Source: Diphasiastrum complanatum
Taxonomy: Eukaryota; Streptophyta; Lycopodiopsida; Lycopodiales; Lycopodiaceae
Assembly (NCBI GenBank): GCA_029204225.1
Contig: CM055110.1
Coordinates: forward strand, 3,520,875-3,584,874
Direction: 5' to 3'
Length of the DNA: 64,000 bases
Positions 44,971 to 56,813 of this stretch are shown here, piece after piece (positions within the stretch are counted from its first letter, which is position 1; every line of letters starts with the position of its first letter). Both the position numbers and the translations under genes were made by a program. Below the pieces are notes generated by a model. The model made no database searches. It saw only the letters and a program-made list of their open reading frames with translations, and was not told where the DNA came from.

Positions 44971-47900
44971 CTAGTAAAGCCTTCCACGACAACTTGGAGC
45001 CCCACAATGACAAGGGCATCCTTTGCCAGGTAAGAATTTGTACCTGTAGTCATAAGCAAGCTCTTCCCCTGCTGCAATCTGAGATAATGTCACAAAGCAA
45101 AACTCATAAAAGAGAAACAACAAATCAACATTTGCAATCAACCCATCGATACTATTCAGCAATTTTAAATACTCTAAATGTTGAAAAAAATCACATCATA
45201 TAGAAGCAATGAAACTAGATTTAGAGTTTTATTCAGAATTCAGATGTACTTACATCACGGCTAGCATAAAGCCCAATATGGGCAAGCTGACAATCCATGC
45301 TCTCCACCAAAACCTGATAATTTATCAGATTTGGAGCACAACTGGCCAAAGCGTAAAAGGTCAGCATGATGAATAGGGCTACACATAAAATTCTTATAAT
45401 AGAGCATAACTACTCCAGCAAGCCAAGAAGCTAAGAGAAAAATCTTCTACTAGGGAGCTAGTTGCAATATATAAATTCAAGATTTCTCTTTTTTCTCTTG
45501 TAAGTTGGATATCTTTGTTTGTGTGGCTAACTGGGGTTGTGAGCTCCTCACTTTAAGTAGAGGAAACTAGGCTTCATAAACACACCACTTATTGGAGGAA
45601 AAACCAGAGATAGCAAATTCAGTAGTGGATGTCTGCGCAATAACATTGAGCAACTCAATATTACATTATCAGTTTTCACACTGATTATCATCCGCACGGC
45701 ACCTCCACACTTTGTATCTTTAATGCAGTCTGATAATAACTTCAAGGTTCATTCCATGAATACATTGCAGTGCATGAATGTTGCTTGCGAATATCTCTCT
45801 CTTTCTTCCGCATACTTTTCGAGACTTAGTTCAATTTGATCTTGATTGTTCTACAGTTCTATCCATTTTCCGTTCACTTAAGCGAACTGACTAATCAATT
45901 TAGTTAGCTTCTATCGAACTACCATGGTAGTAAAAAATGCCTCAACTAGTTCTAACTAGGTAACGAATTTGTGAAAATGTTATATAGTTACAGAATTGTC
46001 TGATAGAACTAGGTATCAGAGTTTTCTTTCTCTATGTGAATCCCTTAAGCGTCGATGCCCTCACTAGATAGTCGAGAGCCCAACATTTCCAACATGGTAT
46101 TAGAGCAGGTTACTGCCAAACCTGGAATAAACTTTTTAAAGCTTTTCGTTCTGATCCTTAACAGTTACATAGAAGCAAGCTATAGCATTCTCATATATTA
46201 CTTCTATTCATGATTCATATGTTAGAGATGTGTCTGCTAAGTTGTTTCTACAATACAAGTTCTTACTTAGGAAGTCAGAAAATGAAACTATGATTGACAT
46301 CTCAACAGTTTTGAATACCTACTTGAACAAGTGGCTATAATAAGATCTACAGTAAATGATTCAGATGTAGTAATGATAGTACTATCAAGCTTACATGCCT
46401 CTTATGAGAGCTGGGTGATGATATTATCTACACAAGCAGAGATAGATCTTTCAAGAGTCATCCCAATGCTAGTGCAAACTCAGAGAACCAAGCCTTATTT
46501 TCAAGGAAAGGCTTCAAGAAGCAGAAAAAGAAGAAGAAGAAGACTCAAAAAAAGGCTTATAAGCTTTACAATCCTAATACTAAAAAGATTTTTGGAAGCG
46601 GGGATATCATCTTCCTAGAAGACCAGTTTCTTAACCCTAAAGGTAAAGAAAAATTGCCAGCAGAACCTTTCCGCTCTATTGATGCAAAGGCTTCGACAAT
46701 TCACTTCAAAGACAGTGAATCATAGGAAAAAGACCAAAGACAGCATGAGCAACCACAACAAGAAGAACCTGCCATTCCAAGAAAATCAACAAGAATAAGG
46801 ACTCTTCCAGCCATATTCATTGACGAATCAGCATGCTACTTTACTCAAGAGCCTGCAACCTACCAAGAGGCAATGGAGCAGACCGATTTAGATCTTTGGA
46901 AGGAGGCAATTGATAAGAAGCATCAGTCCCTTATCAAGAACCCCTGTTTCTCAAGGGGCTACCGCCCCCCGAACACCCTGAGCATTTGAAAACCAGAGCA
47001 AATAACAACCAAATAGCTATTGAAAATAAAATCTGTTTGTGCCCCATGTACTGCACTTCTGAGAGGCAAAACGCTGGTTTGACCATTAATCCCCTAAAAT
47101 AATTTCAGCCATAAGCTATTCAAAAATAATTTTTTTTTTTTTTTGCGATTCTGGGAGGAGAAACGCCGTTTCAGAAACGCGTGGAAACGCGTTTCTGTGC
47201 ATCTATGATTCAAAATGACAGGTCTAGGTAAAAAACAATTTTTTCTTGGCATCCAAATCCATAGAGACAGGGCCAAATAATGCTTTTTTTAAGTCAGCAA
47301 AGATGTATTGAAAATCTATTGCATGACTATTTGATTTCTCGAATTGTTAAACTGCGAATTTTCCCCCTCAAACAGATGCAGAAAGAGAGCAAATGAAGGG
47401 AGTATCACTTTCACTCTATCATTGGATCTCTCACATATGCTATGGTTTGCACAAGGCCAAACATTGCCTATGCAGTCAGCACACTAAGCCAATATATGTC
47501 GGATCTTGGAGTAACACATTAAAAGGCACTTCTCAGAGTGCTGAAATATCTACATTCAACAAAGGACCTATGCATCTGCTACAACAAGTCGGGAGTAGAA
47601 ACCAATCAAGTTCTGCAAGCCTTCACAGATGCAGATTGGGCAAGAAATGTGGACACAAGAAAGTCCACGTCATCTTATGTATTCCTACTCAACAATGGTC
47701 CTATTTCATGGAATGGCAAAAAACAAACTTCTATTGCCTTATCCTCTACTGAGGCTGAGTAAATATTTCTGCAACACATGTTGTAAAAGAATGTGTTTGG
47801 CTAAGCCATTTACTCTATGATATTGGTCTAGCTCGGATTAGTCCAACTCAAATGTTACATGACAATCAAAGTGCTGTTGCATTGTCACTTAATCCCAGAG

Positions 47901-50900
47901 TTCATTCGAAGAGTAAACACATTGAGATTAAATATCATAATATTCGAGAGAAAGTCTTAAATAGAGAATTTATTCTAGTTTTTGCAGAACACAATTCATG
48001 GTTGCAGATATTCTACCAAGGCTCTATATTCAAAGAGCCATAATAAATTTTGTGAGATGCTCAAGTTCAGAAGGAAGTTACATGAATCCCCATTAGTGGA
48101 GAGTGTTAGAGTTCTTAGTTAAATCCATTTTTAATGACTTGTCAAGTATGTAGATGTCTGATGTACATTATTTTCTAACAGTCTACAGAATTACAAGGCA
48201 TTTCTAGCAATAGAAAGTACCGACACAATATTTCCGGCGACGAAAGCCAAGCAACCAAGTCTGGAAAAATTACATGCACACATTCCTGATATTTTATATG
48301 AATTCTATCTCCTGTCGAGAGGCAAACGTATATGCATTCCACAAATGTGAGTGTGCATATGCATTATGGAAAATGGAATGACGTCTATTGCACCGGTCGA
48401 AGGACTTGAATTGACCATATTGAGGTCTATGTGGTTGGCCCCATAGCAGCAAAGCGAAAATTAGAACAAGCAACCATCTCAGTCACTGCTGCTGCAAGAA
48501 ACCGTACATGGGACATTATGATTGAATTGTAAAGGTAGGCATACCTTAAGTACTTTTTGTATCCAAAAATTATTCTAAACATTTGCAAGGGAAGGTGCTT
48601 TTCTTCTAGTTCTACAAAAGCATTATTTAGTTACTGTGAACCTTAGAAGCCCATTCCGACCCATTTTGGTCGGAACGTGCCGTTCCGAACGTTCCGGAAC
48701 GTTCCTCGTCGGAACGATATTCATATAAATTTGATTATTTTAATTATTTATATGAATTAAATCCTTTGTAAAAAAAACGTTTTTTTTTTTTGACGGAATC
48801 GTTCCGGAACGGAACGCGTTCCGTTCTGGAACGGGCAACTAAGCTGTGAACAGGCTCACAAAAATACAAAAGAAGCACAAGGTAGAACAAGGCAAGGTCA
48901 GGTCGCAGGCTCACACCTTTAAAAGTGATACAAGTATTAAGGATTTTCAATCAGTACGTAGGTCAAAAAAACTCAAAGTCAAATGATATTCAACAAGAAC
49001 TCAGCATCTTTAATATGCTCGTAAGTGTCCACTATTCACAACAAACAGTGCAAAGGTTTTACACGGATATACATCATTTACCTGTGATTTATAAATCTTG
49101 AAACATTTCCAAACTTAGTGGCATCGATGACAAAGGGCTTAATATGTTTCCGAGATGCACTCGCGTCAATGTGCCCATCAATGTCATAAAGATAGCTGCA
49201 ACCAGCTCTATCATATCTGTGCTATCAAACATATACAACCACAAAAGTTTAGAGTTAATAAAACTTAAAGCTCTCCATAGAAGAAATATGAAAGTAAAAT
49301 TTGTTACCAAAATATTACAGATAGCAAAATTTGTCATTCCCCAATATCTACCCTCAGAAATTTCTGCCACTATCATGGCTTTATTCAGACTATAAGTTTG
49401 AAGCCATTTTCAGTATTGATACTAAATATTGTTAATGTGCAGATCATGTAAATGCCAATTAATAGTTCAAATTAGATTCGGCCTCTCTGCTGATTTGACA
49501 GTGCTGTCTCCGACTCATTGTGAATATTGAAACGAGCAATATAGTGAGGACAGAAATGAAATTACGGTTTGAACCGTTTTTTTTGGATGTTGTTTTTGGA
49601 CTTACACATCATAACTATGCAACTCCCTGATGTACACTATATAGGTTCAAGTACTATTTGTGTGATCATGTTGACACTAGAATCCAAGTCTCGTGACACA
49701 AATGTATTCATTTATTGGACTCCTATTGCCATCTATATGTTCTTATCATGAAATCATGCTATTTTTATTCATCTCGCTACAAGAGATGCATGCACGTACC
49801 CTACAACACTCATTTTTATCACAACTTACTAATGTACGTTTCATATCATGTTCAATGAGGCCTGTAGTTGGAGAAGAATCATCATGATCTATGGAAGAAT
49901 AAGAGTGAAAAATGGTTTCAGCATACTACTGCATGTTTTGCCTACTTTAAAGCGCATAGAATCCCAGTTTTGCATAAAGGACATCTAAAAGTGTTCTAGG
50001 CAGTAATTCTCTTCTATACAGGAGAATCCATATGAAAGATTTCTCAAAATTTTGATTAATGTGTAGATTTTCAAGTTTTGCATGCCAAAGGTGTTACATC
50101 CCTGGTTAGCCCCACTTGACCAAGTTTTGACCATGATTGCCAGAAATACCCCACCCCAATTAATGGTTAACGGTCTCTTCAAGTCCCAATTCCCAAAAAA
50201 GCTGATAGTATTAGTCATGATGACTAATAATGAATCTTGGAGGCTAGGGTTAGGATGGAGGTGGCTACCTATACTTGGGCATAGGAGGTGGGATTTACCT
50301 TAGCCCATTTGTAGTTTTGTTCATAATGATAAAAGCTACTACAAACATTAGAAGTAACTTGGGATTTTGATCATTCTCAATGCTTTGTGGACATTCCATG
50401 CAATCTAAATATGTTCTTCAAAAAACTTCTTGTATGTTTGAAGTTGAATCAGAAAAGTGGGATTGAATGAAGTGCACCATTGTCATTGATCATTAATTTG
50501 AGGTGCAAAATCTTGTCATCCATGTTTGTACCTTCTCCTGCTGCAAAAATAAGCATTCTTTTTGGCATGCTCCATCTCTTAGTAACAATTGCGCCATTCA
50601 ACTTGCCTCTTTGAAGACATTCAAATGCCATATGTCCCTATTCCTTTTGCAAAAATTCACCCCCTACTTTAACTTGATTCTCTCTCTCTTATAATGGTAA
50701 TTTCTTTGATTAATCAAATATATTCTTTATCATTTCCTTTTTCTCGGGTTCAATGTTCATACTTTTGCTTCCAATGTTTGATTTTCACGTTATTGATTAT
50801 GGTGTTCATCTCTTCAAAGTTCAAAGCTCCACTTGCAGCTTCCTCAAAATTGTTTGGTGATTTAGACCTCTATGTATTGGCATAAAGAAGCATTCAACCC

Positions 50901-53360
50901 ACCCAGAAATTTCGTGGTATTTGTTTTTTTAAGACTCAAATGTACGTCTACAAGTGCATGAGATTCATACTCTTCCACACTCGATCCTTGTTGCTTCGAG
51001 TCCAAAAGCTTATTCATCTTACTAAACTCATATCACCTAGATAGCAACCATTCTGAGAAACCTTCTTAACTGAGACAAAAGTGATCATATCTTTTTCCCC
51101 CCATTTGCAACCATATACTTTTTTTAGCTTGTCTCATAAACGGCAAACTTGGGATCAGTGACTACACAACATCCTCTAAATTTCTCTCAAAATACTCTTC
51201 TAATCTATCAAGCCATGCTTTCGATTTTTTTGCAAATGCATTCATACCATAGAATTCTAGCAGTTTAAACCTCTTAAGAACTGCCTTCAAGTAAACATCT
51301 GCTGGGTCTTCTTATTTCCTACATTTTCTAAAAATTCTAAACTGTCAATTTCAGCTGATTGTCGAACCAAGGGTTGATAATTTAAGTTTAGCAGATGGGG
51401 ATGTGTTAACTTTTAGTTTTGAATTGATAATGGCAATCAATTATTAATGTCAACAATATCTAATTTGAAAAAACAACTTGATTGTCATTCTCAATTTATC
51501 ACCAACAAAAGAAGGCCAACTTACAAGGTCTATTGTCAGAATTCAAAGGTTATACAGAAGAAGATATGCCAGTTGACTCTGACGAAGAAAACCATTCTTT
51601 ATCTTCAAAAGAACATTAATAATACATCAACTTCTAAATTGAGAGACAGTGAGAACTTTTTGAAAATGTACCGTAAAACAAACATGTATACATATTTTGG
51701 GCCCTCTTAATATCTTTCTACGGAGCATAACTGGAAAATGTTTATCAAAATGAGAACTTCCATCTCATGCTAATGGGATTCGATTGGATCTATGTAGAAA
51801 TTTTCTACTGATTAATCTTCTTCTCTCTAAGAAATCTAAAAAAATTATAACCATATTTAGAACAAAAGGAGTCCAAGAATCCACTGAAATATCATGTCAA
51901 CCTGCTCAGATACCACTATCATGCACAACTAGGTTATTCAACATCACATAGAAAAACGAATCATTTAATGCCAATCTTTATTGAATCAACAGATTCGTCA
52001 GTTTTGTTACTCAAAAGCATCCAACAATTCTGCAAACTAAGTAAGAGAGCACCGATTTACACCCAACCAACCTTGTGCATTTAACAAAAGAACAATTCAA
52101 CATTCTAAAGAATCAACAGTTCAGGCAGCAACCGCATAAGCTCTTACTCTCTTATCACTATTAGTCACTCACTCTAAGAGGTAATTTGACATGCTTCTGA
52201 AGGGTGTCTACGAAGGACTTAAACGTTAGAGGCTGCAGGAGTTACAATTTGAAAGAGCCAACAGTTGATAATTGTATCTTCCCAAGACAGTAATCCAAAC
52301 ATTGAGAAGAGATAACGTCTCTTAGAAATTTTGTCGTAACTTCAACTGGCAATAGCTTTCAAGCTGTGAGGAACGAGAAATCTGCTGCTACTTACAAACA
52401 TTAATTCCTAATTTAGACGCATTTTGTGACTTCATTTTTTTATCTGAAGTTGTCCATTCCTCCATCCACCACCTCAAAATTTAGGATTGACAGATTTCCA
52501 ACCCTACTCTGGAAAAACATACTTGCACATCCTTCTCTGCTCAAGAAAACGGAAAATTTGTATAAAGTATGTTATACTTGAGCATATGCAAGATTGCAAT
52601 TGCTCTGCATCTTAATCTTAAAATGTCTATAATAACATATAAATCTAAATCTAAATGTGCAAATCTTTAACTGTATACATCACTTTTGTCATGCATAGCA
52701 CAGACTAAATGCATATTTGATACTTTTTCACGAGTCAAAATCATTCTTAAGAAAGTTTTAAGTTCAGAATGTGTTTCATATGTACAGCATAACATTTACG
52801 CTGGTGGTCTCTTCTACCTAACAATGGTTAACAATGGTTAAACCATGAAGTCTTTCAGAATCCATATCCACAATTCAAGTGCACAGTTTGATCAGACAAA
52901 AATCTTTTATGCAAGTGGCAGCATTTTTGCATTTTTGAAACTAAATATGCTGCAGTTAACTTACCCTTCACCTCTCTGATTTGCCTCGGCATCATTCAGA
53001 ACCTCGCCAAGGTACTCACACACAAATGTCCCACGGTGAATGTTTTGACCAGCCCTTACTGCCCAACCCTACAATACCTCATTAGAAATTAATAGAAATG
53101 CATAGCAATAAAACAAATTTCACACGAAAGAATAAGTTATTTGTTGTCATCCCTTAGTACCATAAAACTGAAGTGTATCTGATGAAATGAGAGTGCAATA
53201 AATGCCTGCAGCAGCATAAAACATTTGGCTTGAACATTGGCACCTTATGACTTGTTTTGAATACTTCCAGCTTTACTTGGACACCCTTCTGCAGAACACG
53301 ATTGACACAACTGTCTCTGCAATTGCAACTGGAATTGCACTCATAAACTAGATAGCCCTC
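44971..53360 (-). CDS. SUVR5: SUVR5-like SET-domain histone H3K9 methyltransferase, 3' exons
   Basis: Five minus-strand exons join in phase with GT-AG sites: 53360-53244, 53068-52965, 49216-49082, 45341-45254, 45078-44971 (TAG stop). They encode about 184 residues. Order: pre-SET end ([20 protein letters not shown], Cys-rich), SET start [51 protein letters not shown] (catalytic NHSC), [27 protein letters not shown], and post-[18 protein letters not shown] with its zinc-binding CxC...C. Order and C-terminal RGRLY match plant SUVR5 proteins, which methylate H3K9 in the nucleus. All key residues are present. Exons encoding the N-terminal zinc fingers and the rest of pre-SET are not found between 53.4 and 64 kb, so the gene is either longer than the window or 5'-truncated. 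Introns of 3.7 kb each are filled with transposons. Confidence 0.8.
46095..48106 (+). pseudogene. Copia element in SUVR5-like intron, internally deleted
   Basis: It lies antisense to the host gene between exons 45254-45341 and 49082-49216. A primer site TGGTATTAGAGC (46095) follows an LTR end CCAACA. Then come a gag piece ([16 protein letters not shown]), an integrase-end piece ([20 protein letters not shown]), RT start ([22 protein letters not shown]), a transposon remnant (46955-47207), RT end ([18 protein letters not shown]), and RNase H ([49 protein letters not shown]). The 3' LTR probably begins TGTTAGAG at 48107. Gag is fused to RT by a deletion. Confidence 0.83.
46955..47207. mobile_element. 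TIR-element fragment inside the Copia
   Basis: Positions 46955-47155 match the interior of the TIR element at about 8180-8620 (GGGGCTACCGCCCCCCGAAC, then GAGGCAAAACGCTGGTTTGACC) with a deletion. The right end has a poly-T tract, one GCGATTC, then repeated GAAACG/CGTTTC words and the terminus GCATCTATG. The left end is missing. Copia RT resumes within 20 bp of the right terminus. Confidence 0.8.
48642..48843. mobile_element. Short TIR element (202 bp) with 8-bp TSD
   Basis: Termini CTTAGAAGCCCATTCC and GGAACGGGCAACTAAG are imperfect inverted repeats. Flanks CTGTGAAC at 48634-48641 and 48844-48851 form an exact 8-bp target duplication, as in hAT elements. Just inside both ends GGAACG/CGTTCC words repeat many times. 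A perfect 12-bp inverted repeat (ATTCATATAAAT) lies in the middle and a poly-T tract precedes the right array. There is no coding capacity. It sits in the SUVR5-like intron. Confidence 0.87.
49217..50700. other. SUVR5-like intron, left half; no other gene
   Basis: A TGTTACATCCCTGGTTAGCC start near 50092 resembles Gypsy LTR beginnings, but no end or partner is visible. The remainder is AT-rich and unrecognised. Confidence 0.4.
50740..51300 (-). pseudogene. Retrotransposon gag-like remnant in SUVR5-like intron
   Basis: The minus-strand frames read [20 protein letters not shown] and [19 protein letters not shown], which fit the conserved core of Ty3/Gypsy gag (a W-L-x-x-LE-YF block, then a QxGSVEEY block). 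Frameshifts and stops separate the blocks. It runs in the same direction as the host gene. No pol follows. Confidence 0.6.
51301..52964. other. SUVR5-like intron, remainder; no gene
   Basis: AT-rich. An open frame at 51447-51710 is lysine-rich and unrecognised. Nothing else is supported. Confidence 0.45.
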
Positions 53361-53506
53361 CTGCAAACCCGTCACCACGTAACATTATTACACGATCATA
53401 ACAACAGGATCTTCCACGTATATGTTTATAGACAAAAGCTTCTGAAAAAGGGAGAAAATTGACAATCACCATCTACTTAAAAATAAATAAAAGGGAACTT
53501 ACAAAA

Positions 53507-53655
53507 TACAGAACTCAGAAACTCTTCCAAGTACAGAACTCTCAAAGTAGAATTTAAAACTTTGTCACTTGGCTCGTTTATGCCATAAGCAGTGGAAGCA
53601 CTTTTCTTATATTGCAAAAATTCACACACATGCTTTGCTGCATCTAAAATCAAAT
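53507..53655 (-). other. Possible unassigned exon upstream of the SUVR5-like exons
   Basis: A frame reading HVCEFLQYKKSASTAYGINE and on to LYLEEFLSS lies between a TTTTAG acceptor-like site near 53655 and a good GTAAGT donor near 53505. It does not resemble the pre-SET sequence expected just upstream of exon 53244-53360, so it may be a chance frame or an unrelated exon. Confidence 0.25.
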
Positions 53656-53871
53656 TACTGAAGGGTGCAATGCAAAAAAGCAATTATCAACATTTCTGCG
53701 GTAGAAGACAAGTGAAGCACTGAAACCTTCACATGAAACAGAGTCAAGAAAGGAATGGAAACACATCAAACAAGGGAAATCAGAAAGAAAACAAGAAACC
53801 TGTAAGTCCTGTTTGGAAGAAAACAAGGAAAGAGGAATGTTTGGAGTAAAACCTGTAAGAGCCAACGCCAC

Positions 53872-54828
53872 TCAATCCCGGATTTGAAGCTGTCTGCCTT
53901 AGCCAAAAATAGCAATGAAAAAATTATGCTATAGGATTTACATAATAAGGTAGCTGGGCCAAAAAAAATCGGGAACCTGAAGGAAAATCAAGTTGGCTTT
54001 TCATTGCAGGGATAGGACAGATTCTTGAGGTGGTAGAGCGGAATCACAGTCTGCATGTCAGAATAGTATAGTTGGTTGAAACAGTGGGGCGATGCTCTGT
54101 GGTATTTTGTCATGAGATTCGAGTCAGCACTGCTAGCAAAAAGTGGGTTACAAGGTGATAAATAGGAAGGTACACTCTTTGCTACTGCATAAAGGAGCCA
54201 AATCTAGTTAGTAGGAGGTACAATGCAGCATATAGTTAGCAGTTAGAGTGAAGTTGAAAGAATTTGGCTGAAAGATGAGGGCATAAGTTGCAATCTACAA
54301 TTAAAGATTATCATCTATTCAGGATATGAAATGAAAAAGGACATATGACTAGAGAATATGCTGAAACAACCTGTCATTTTTATAACTTGCTTGTCAAAAA
54401 CGGGTTGAGTTTCCGATGTCTTAATACTGTAGAAAAATCTCTAAAATGCTGACTGTTATGTCCTCTAATATATTGTAATGGGTGTGAGGCTTCATTCATT
54501 GCAAGTGAATATAGTAATTGCATTCTTAAAACAGAGAAATGGCATTTGAACCAAAACTGGCTATTTAGTCATCATGGAAAGGAGTTTCATAAGTTTTTTT
54601 TAAGGCATAACTGAAAGAGACAATGCTTCTTCACAGAAGAGCCCAAGACAACCTATAAGCACTTGTTTGTGGTATCTTTGTAGAAAATTAATTTATTAGT
54701 TAACAGGTAATTTATCGAATTTAAGTCTAGGATAGGTCCCACCAAAGAAAAGAAATTCAATTTTCAACCTTACAGAGTCAACTCATGAAAGGTTTAGACA
54801 ATAAGCCCATGGTGTACAATACAGGCAC
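53872..54828. other. No gene seen
   Basis: No open frame of note and no repeat recognised. It is presumably intronic or 5' flanking to the SUVR5-like exons. Confidence 0.45.
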
Positions 54829-55061
54829 CATAGATGCATTGCAATTCGCGAATCGCAATCCGCAAAAAAAAAATAAAAATCTTTTCACACAGTTTTTTTT
54901 TGGACCTAAAAACTACTGGAAGTGGACCTGAAATGTACTGGAATTGAACCTGTAAATACATGTGATATGGGTATCAGTAGAAAGAGGAGTAAATGGGTTT
55001 CTGGTAGTTTCAGGTTCAATTCCAGTACATTTCAGTTCCAATTCCAGTAGTTTTTAGGTCC
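54829..55061. mobile_element. TIR-element relic with 51-bp hairpin
   Basis: The left terminus CATAGATGCATTGCAATTCG followed by GAATCGC words and a poly-A tract matches the TIR element at 7882. Inside, arms 54902-54952 and 55011-55061 (GGACCTAAAAACTACTGGAA at the outer end) form a 51-bp inverted repeat with about four mismatches and a 58-nt loop. A good right terminus is absent. ACTATG followed by ACAGGC at 55540-55553 loosely resembles an end plus a 6-of-8 target duplication of ACAGGCAC. Confidence 0.6.
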
Positions 55062-56473
55062 AAAGAAGTTTTGTTTTTTTCTTTGATTCGCAAGAACCAA
55101 TTTTTTTATGGTTTTGTTTTGTTCGAAAATAGCTTGGAAATTCAGAGAATTCAGGAACTGATCTGCAATGACAAATAACACTGCCTTGCTACCTCAGGAA
55201 CTAGTGAGTCCCTGCCTCGATGTTCAGAAACTAGCAGCATCGCTACGCCGAGCAAAGGAAAATAGCGGAACAATGTGTTTCTTATGATCAGCCTGATTCA
55301 CATCTTTTCTTTCTTGATTTATGTTTCTTACGATCAGCAGATTCCGATTTCCTGCCAATTCAATCCTTGGCTACAGCCTCCAACTTAAAACAAAAACATT
55401 AGATTTTTATGTTTTGTACATACAGAATGAAGTTTGTTCTGCACGTACGAAACAATATGATATGTTCCGTACCAAAAAGTCCCGAACGGGCTCCTATGCC
55501 TTAAATCACCAAGTCCATCGTGCATAGCGTAGAAAAAAAATACTATGACAGGCCTAGTCATCCTCAACTCCCAAAAGTGGGTTCATGTCACTTGCACATA
55601 CATACATCCACATGAGCTTTCATCATTCATCACTTCTCTAGAGGTGAAAGGCAAAACTCAGTTATGATGAAGGTTAGCACTAAAGAGCAAAGCTAATGGG
55701 AAAAATGTACCACTAAAGAGCAAGAAATAGCACAAGCCAGTGGGTCGCAACTTGGACGAAGATTTCAATGAGAATTACATGTGGGCAAATATGATAACAG
55801 AATATATTGGTGGTATGTCTAGGATAATGCAATCTTCAAACATATGAAGTCCACCCACAAAGTCTTAGACAATCACCTGCATCATGCGGAGCATGGACCG
55901 GATGCTACAGCATCCCTACTCACTTTATCATCCATGATACTAAGTAGTCGATGATAGTCACTAGTAGGCATTGGCATCCATTAATTTTGGTTGAAAACTG
56001 AGTTGTGCTGATAATTTACAGCACCCTATTCGTCAGGAACTTTAACCATGTTAACCCCTGTGTATCCATCTGCACGCAGCTTGTCCTTATTTGCATAGCC
56101 ACTCATGTCTCCCATATTAATCCGATGTATTTTCCTAGTAGTTGCCCATCACTGGGACACTTGGTCATGTCGACCTACGTGTTTGCCTATGTGGCAGAGT
56201 ACTGCCAAGTGGCGAGCGTCGACTATGCATGGAATTGCCCATGTGTCGACAATAGGAAGGGTCAGGGGTAAGGGGTGCTTGAGGGTCATGGATAAGAGCC
56301 TAGAGAGAGGCATTCCCTATGTAGCAAAGGCTGGGAAGAGACAACGCAGCCAGCTCCACTTTGTTTATGTTTGATGCTATGTGCTTACAGGGAATAAGAA
56401 AGGTTTAAAAAATTTGGCGATCAGTGCATGTTTTGACGGGTGTCAGTTAGGAGTTCAGGGAGAGCCTGACATT
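55062..56473. other. No gene; probable LTR of the plus-strand Gypsy at the right end
   Basis: No coding region is recognised. The right end (…GAGCCTGACA) directly precedes a primer-binding site, so an LTR occupies its final several hundred bases, but I could not locate the LTR start. Confidence 0.4.
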
Positions 56474-56485
56474 TGGTATCAGAGC
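56474..56485 (+). other. Primer-binding site of the plus-strand Gypsy
   Basis: TGGTATCAGAGC lies two bases after an LTR-like terminus TGACA. It is complementary to the 3' end of initiator tRNA-Met, the usual primer for such elements. Confidence 0.75.
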
Positions 56486-56513
56486 AAAGATTTACGGTCG
56501 GAAGAAGGTTGCA

Positions 56514-56813
56514 AAAATCAGAATCAGATTTCAGCGACTCGTATCAGAATCAGATTTCGCTTGCGAATTAGGATCAGGTTTCAGCATTGCGGATCACAAT
56601 CCGATTTCAGATCAGTTGCGGATCAGATTCAGGTCTCAGGTTTCAACTGTGGAACTGAATTGAATTCCAGTTTCAGGTTTCAACTGCGGATCAGAATCGG
56701 ATTTCAGCCGTGGAACAGAAACAGGTTTCAGTTGCAAAGCAGGATCGAATTTCAACTGCAAAGCAGGATTAGATTTCAACTGCGGAACAGAAACAGATTT
56801 CAGTTGCTGCAGC
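56514..56813 (+). repeat. 24-bp minisatellite encoding an 8-residue repeat
   Basis: Units of about 24 bp beginning ATTTCAACTGC or ATTTCAGTTGC and ending CAGAAACAG or CAGGATCGA recur roughly a dozen times, sharpest at 56690-56813. The unit is a multiple of three and the 56381-56872 frame stays open, giving repeats of the form FQLQSRIE, FQLQSRIR, FQLRNRNR. It lies between the primer site and the RNase H of the Gypsy element, replacing gag, protease and RT. Confidence 0.75.

Noticed and set aside
51360-51410. tRNA-like patch (GATTGTCGAACCAAGGGTTGAT)
   Set aside because: No complete cloverleaf arms or conserved T-loop could be paired.
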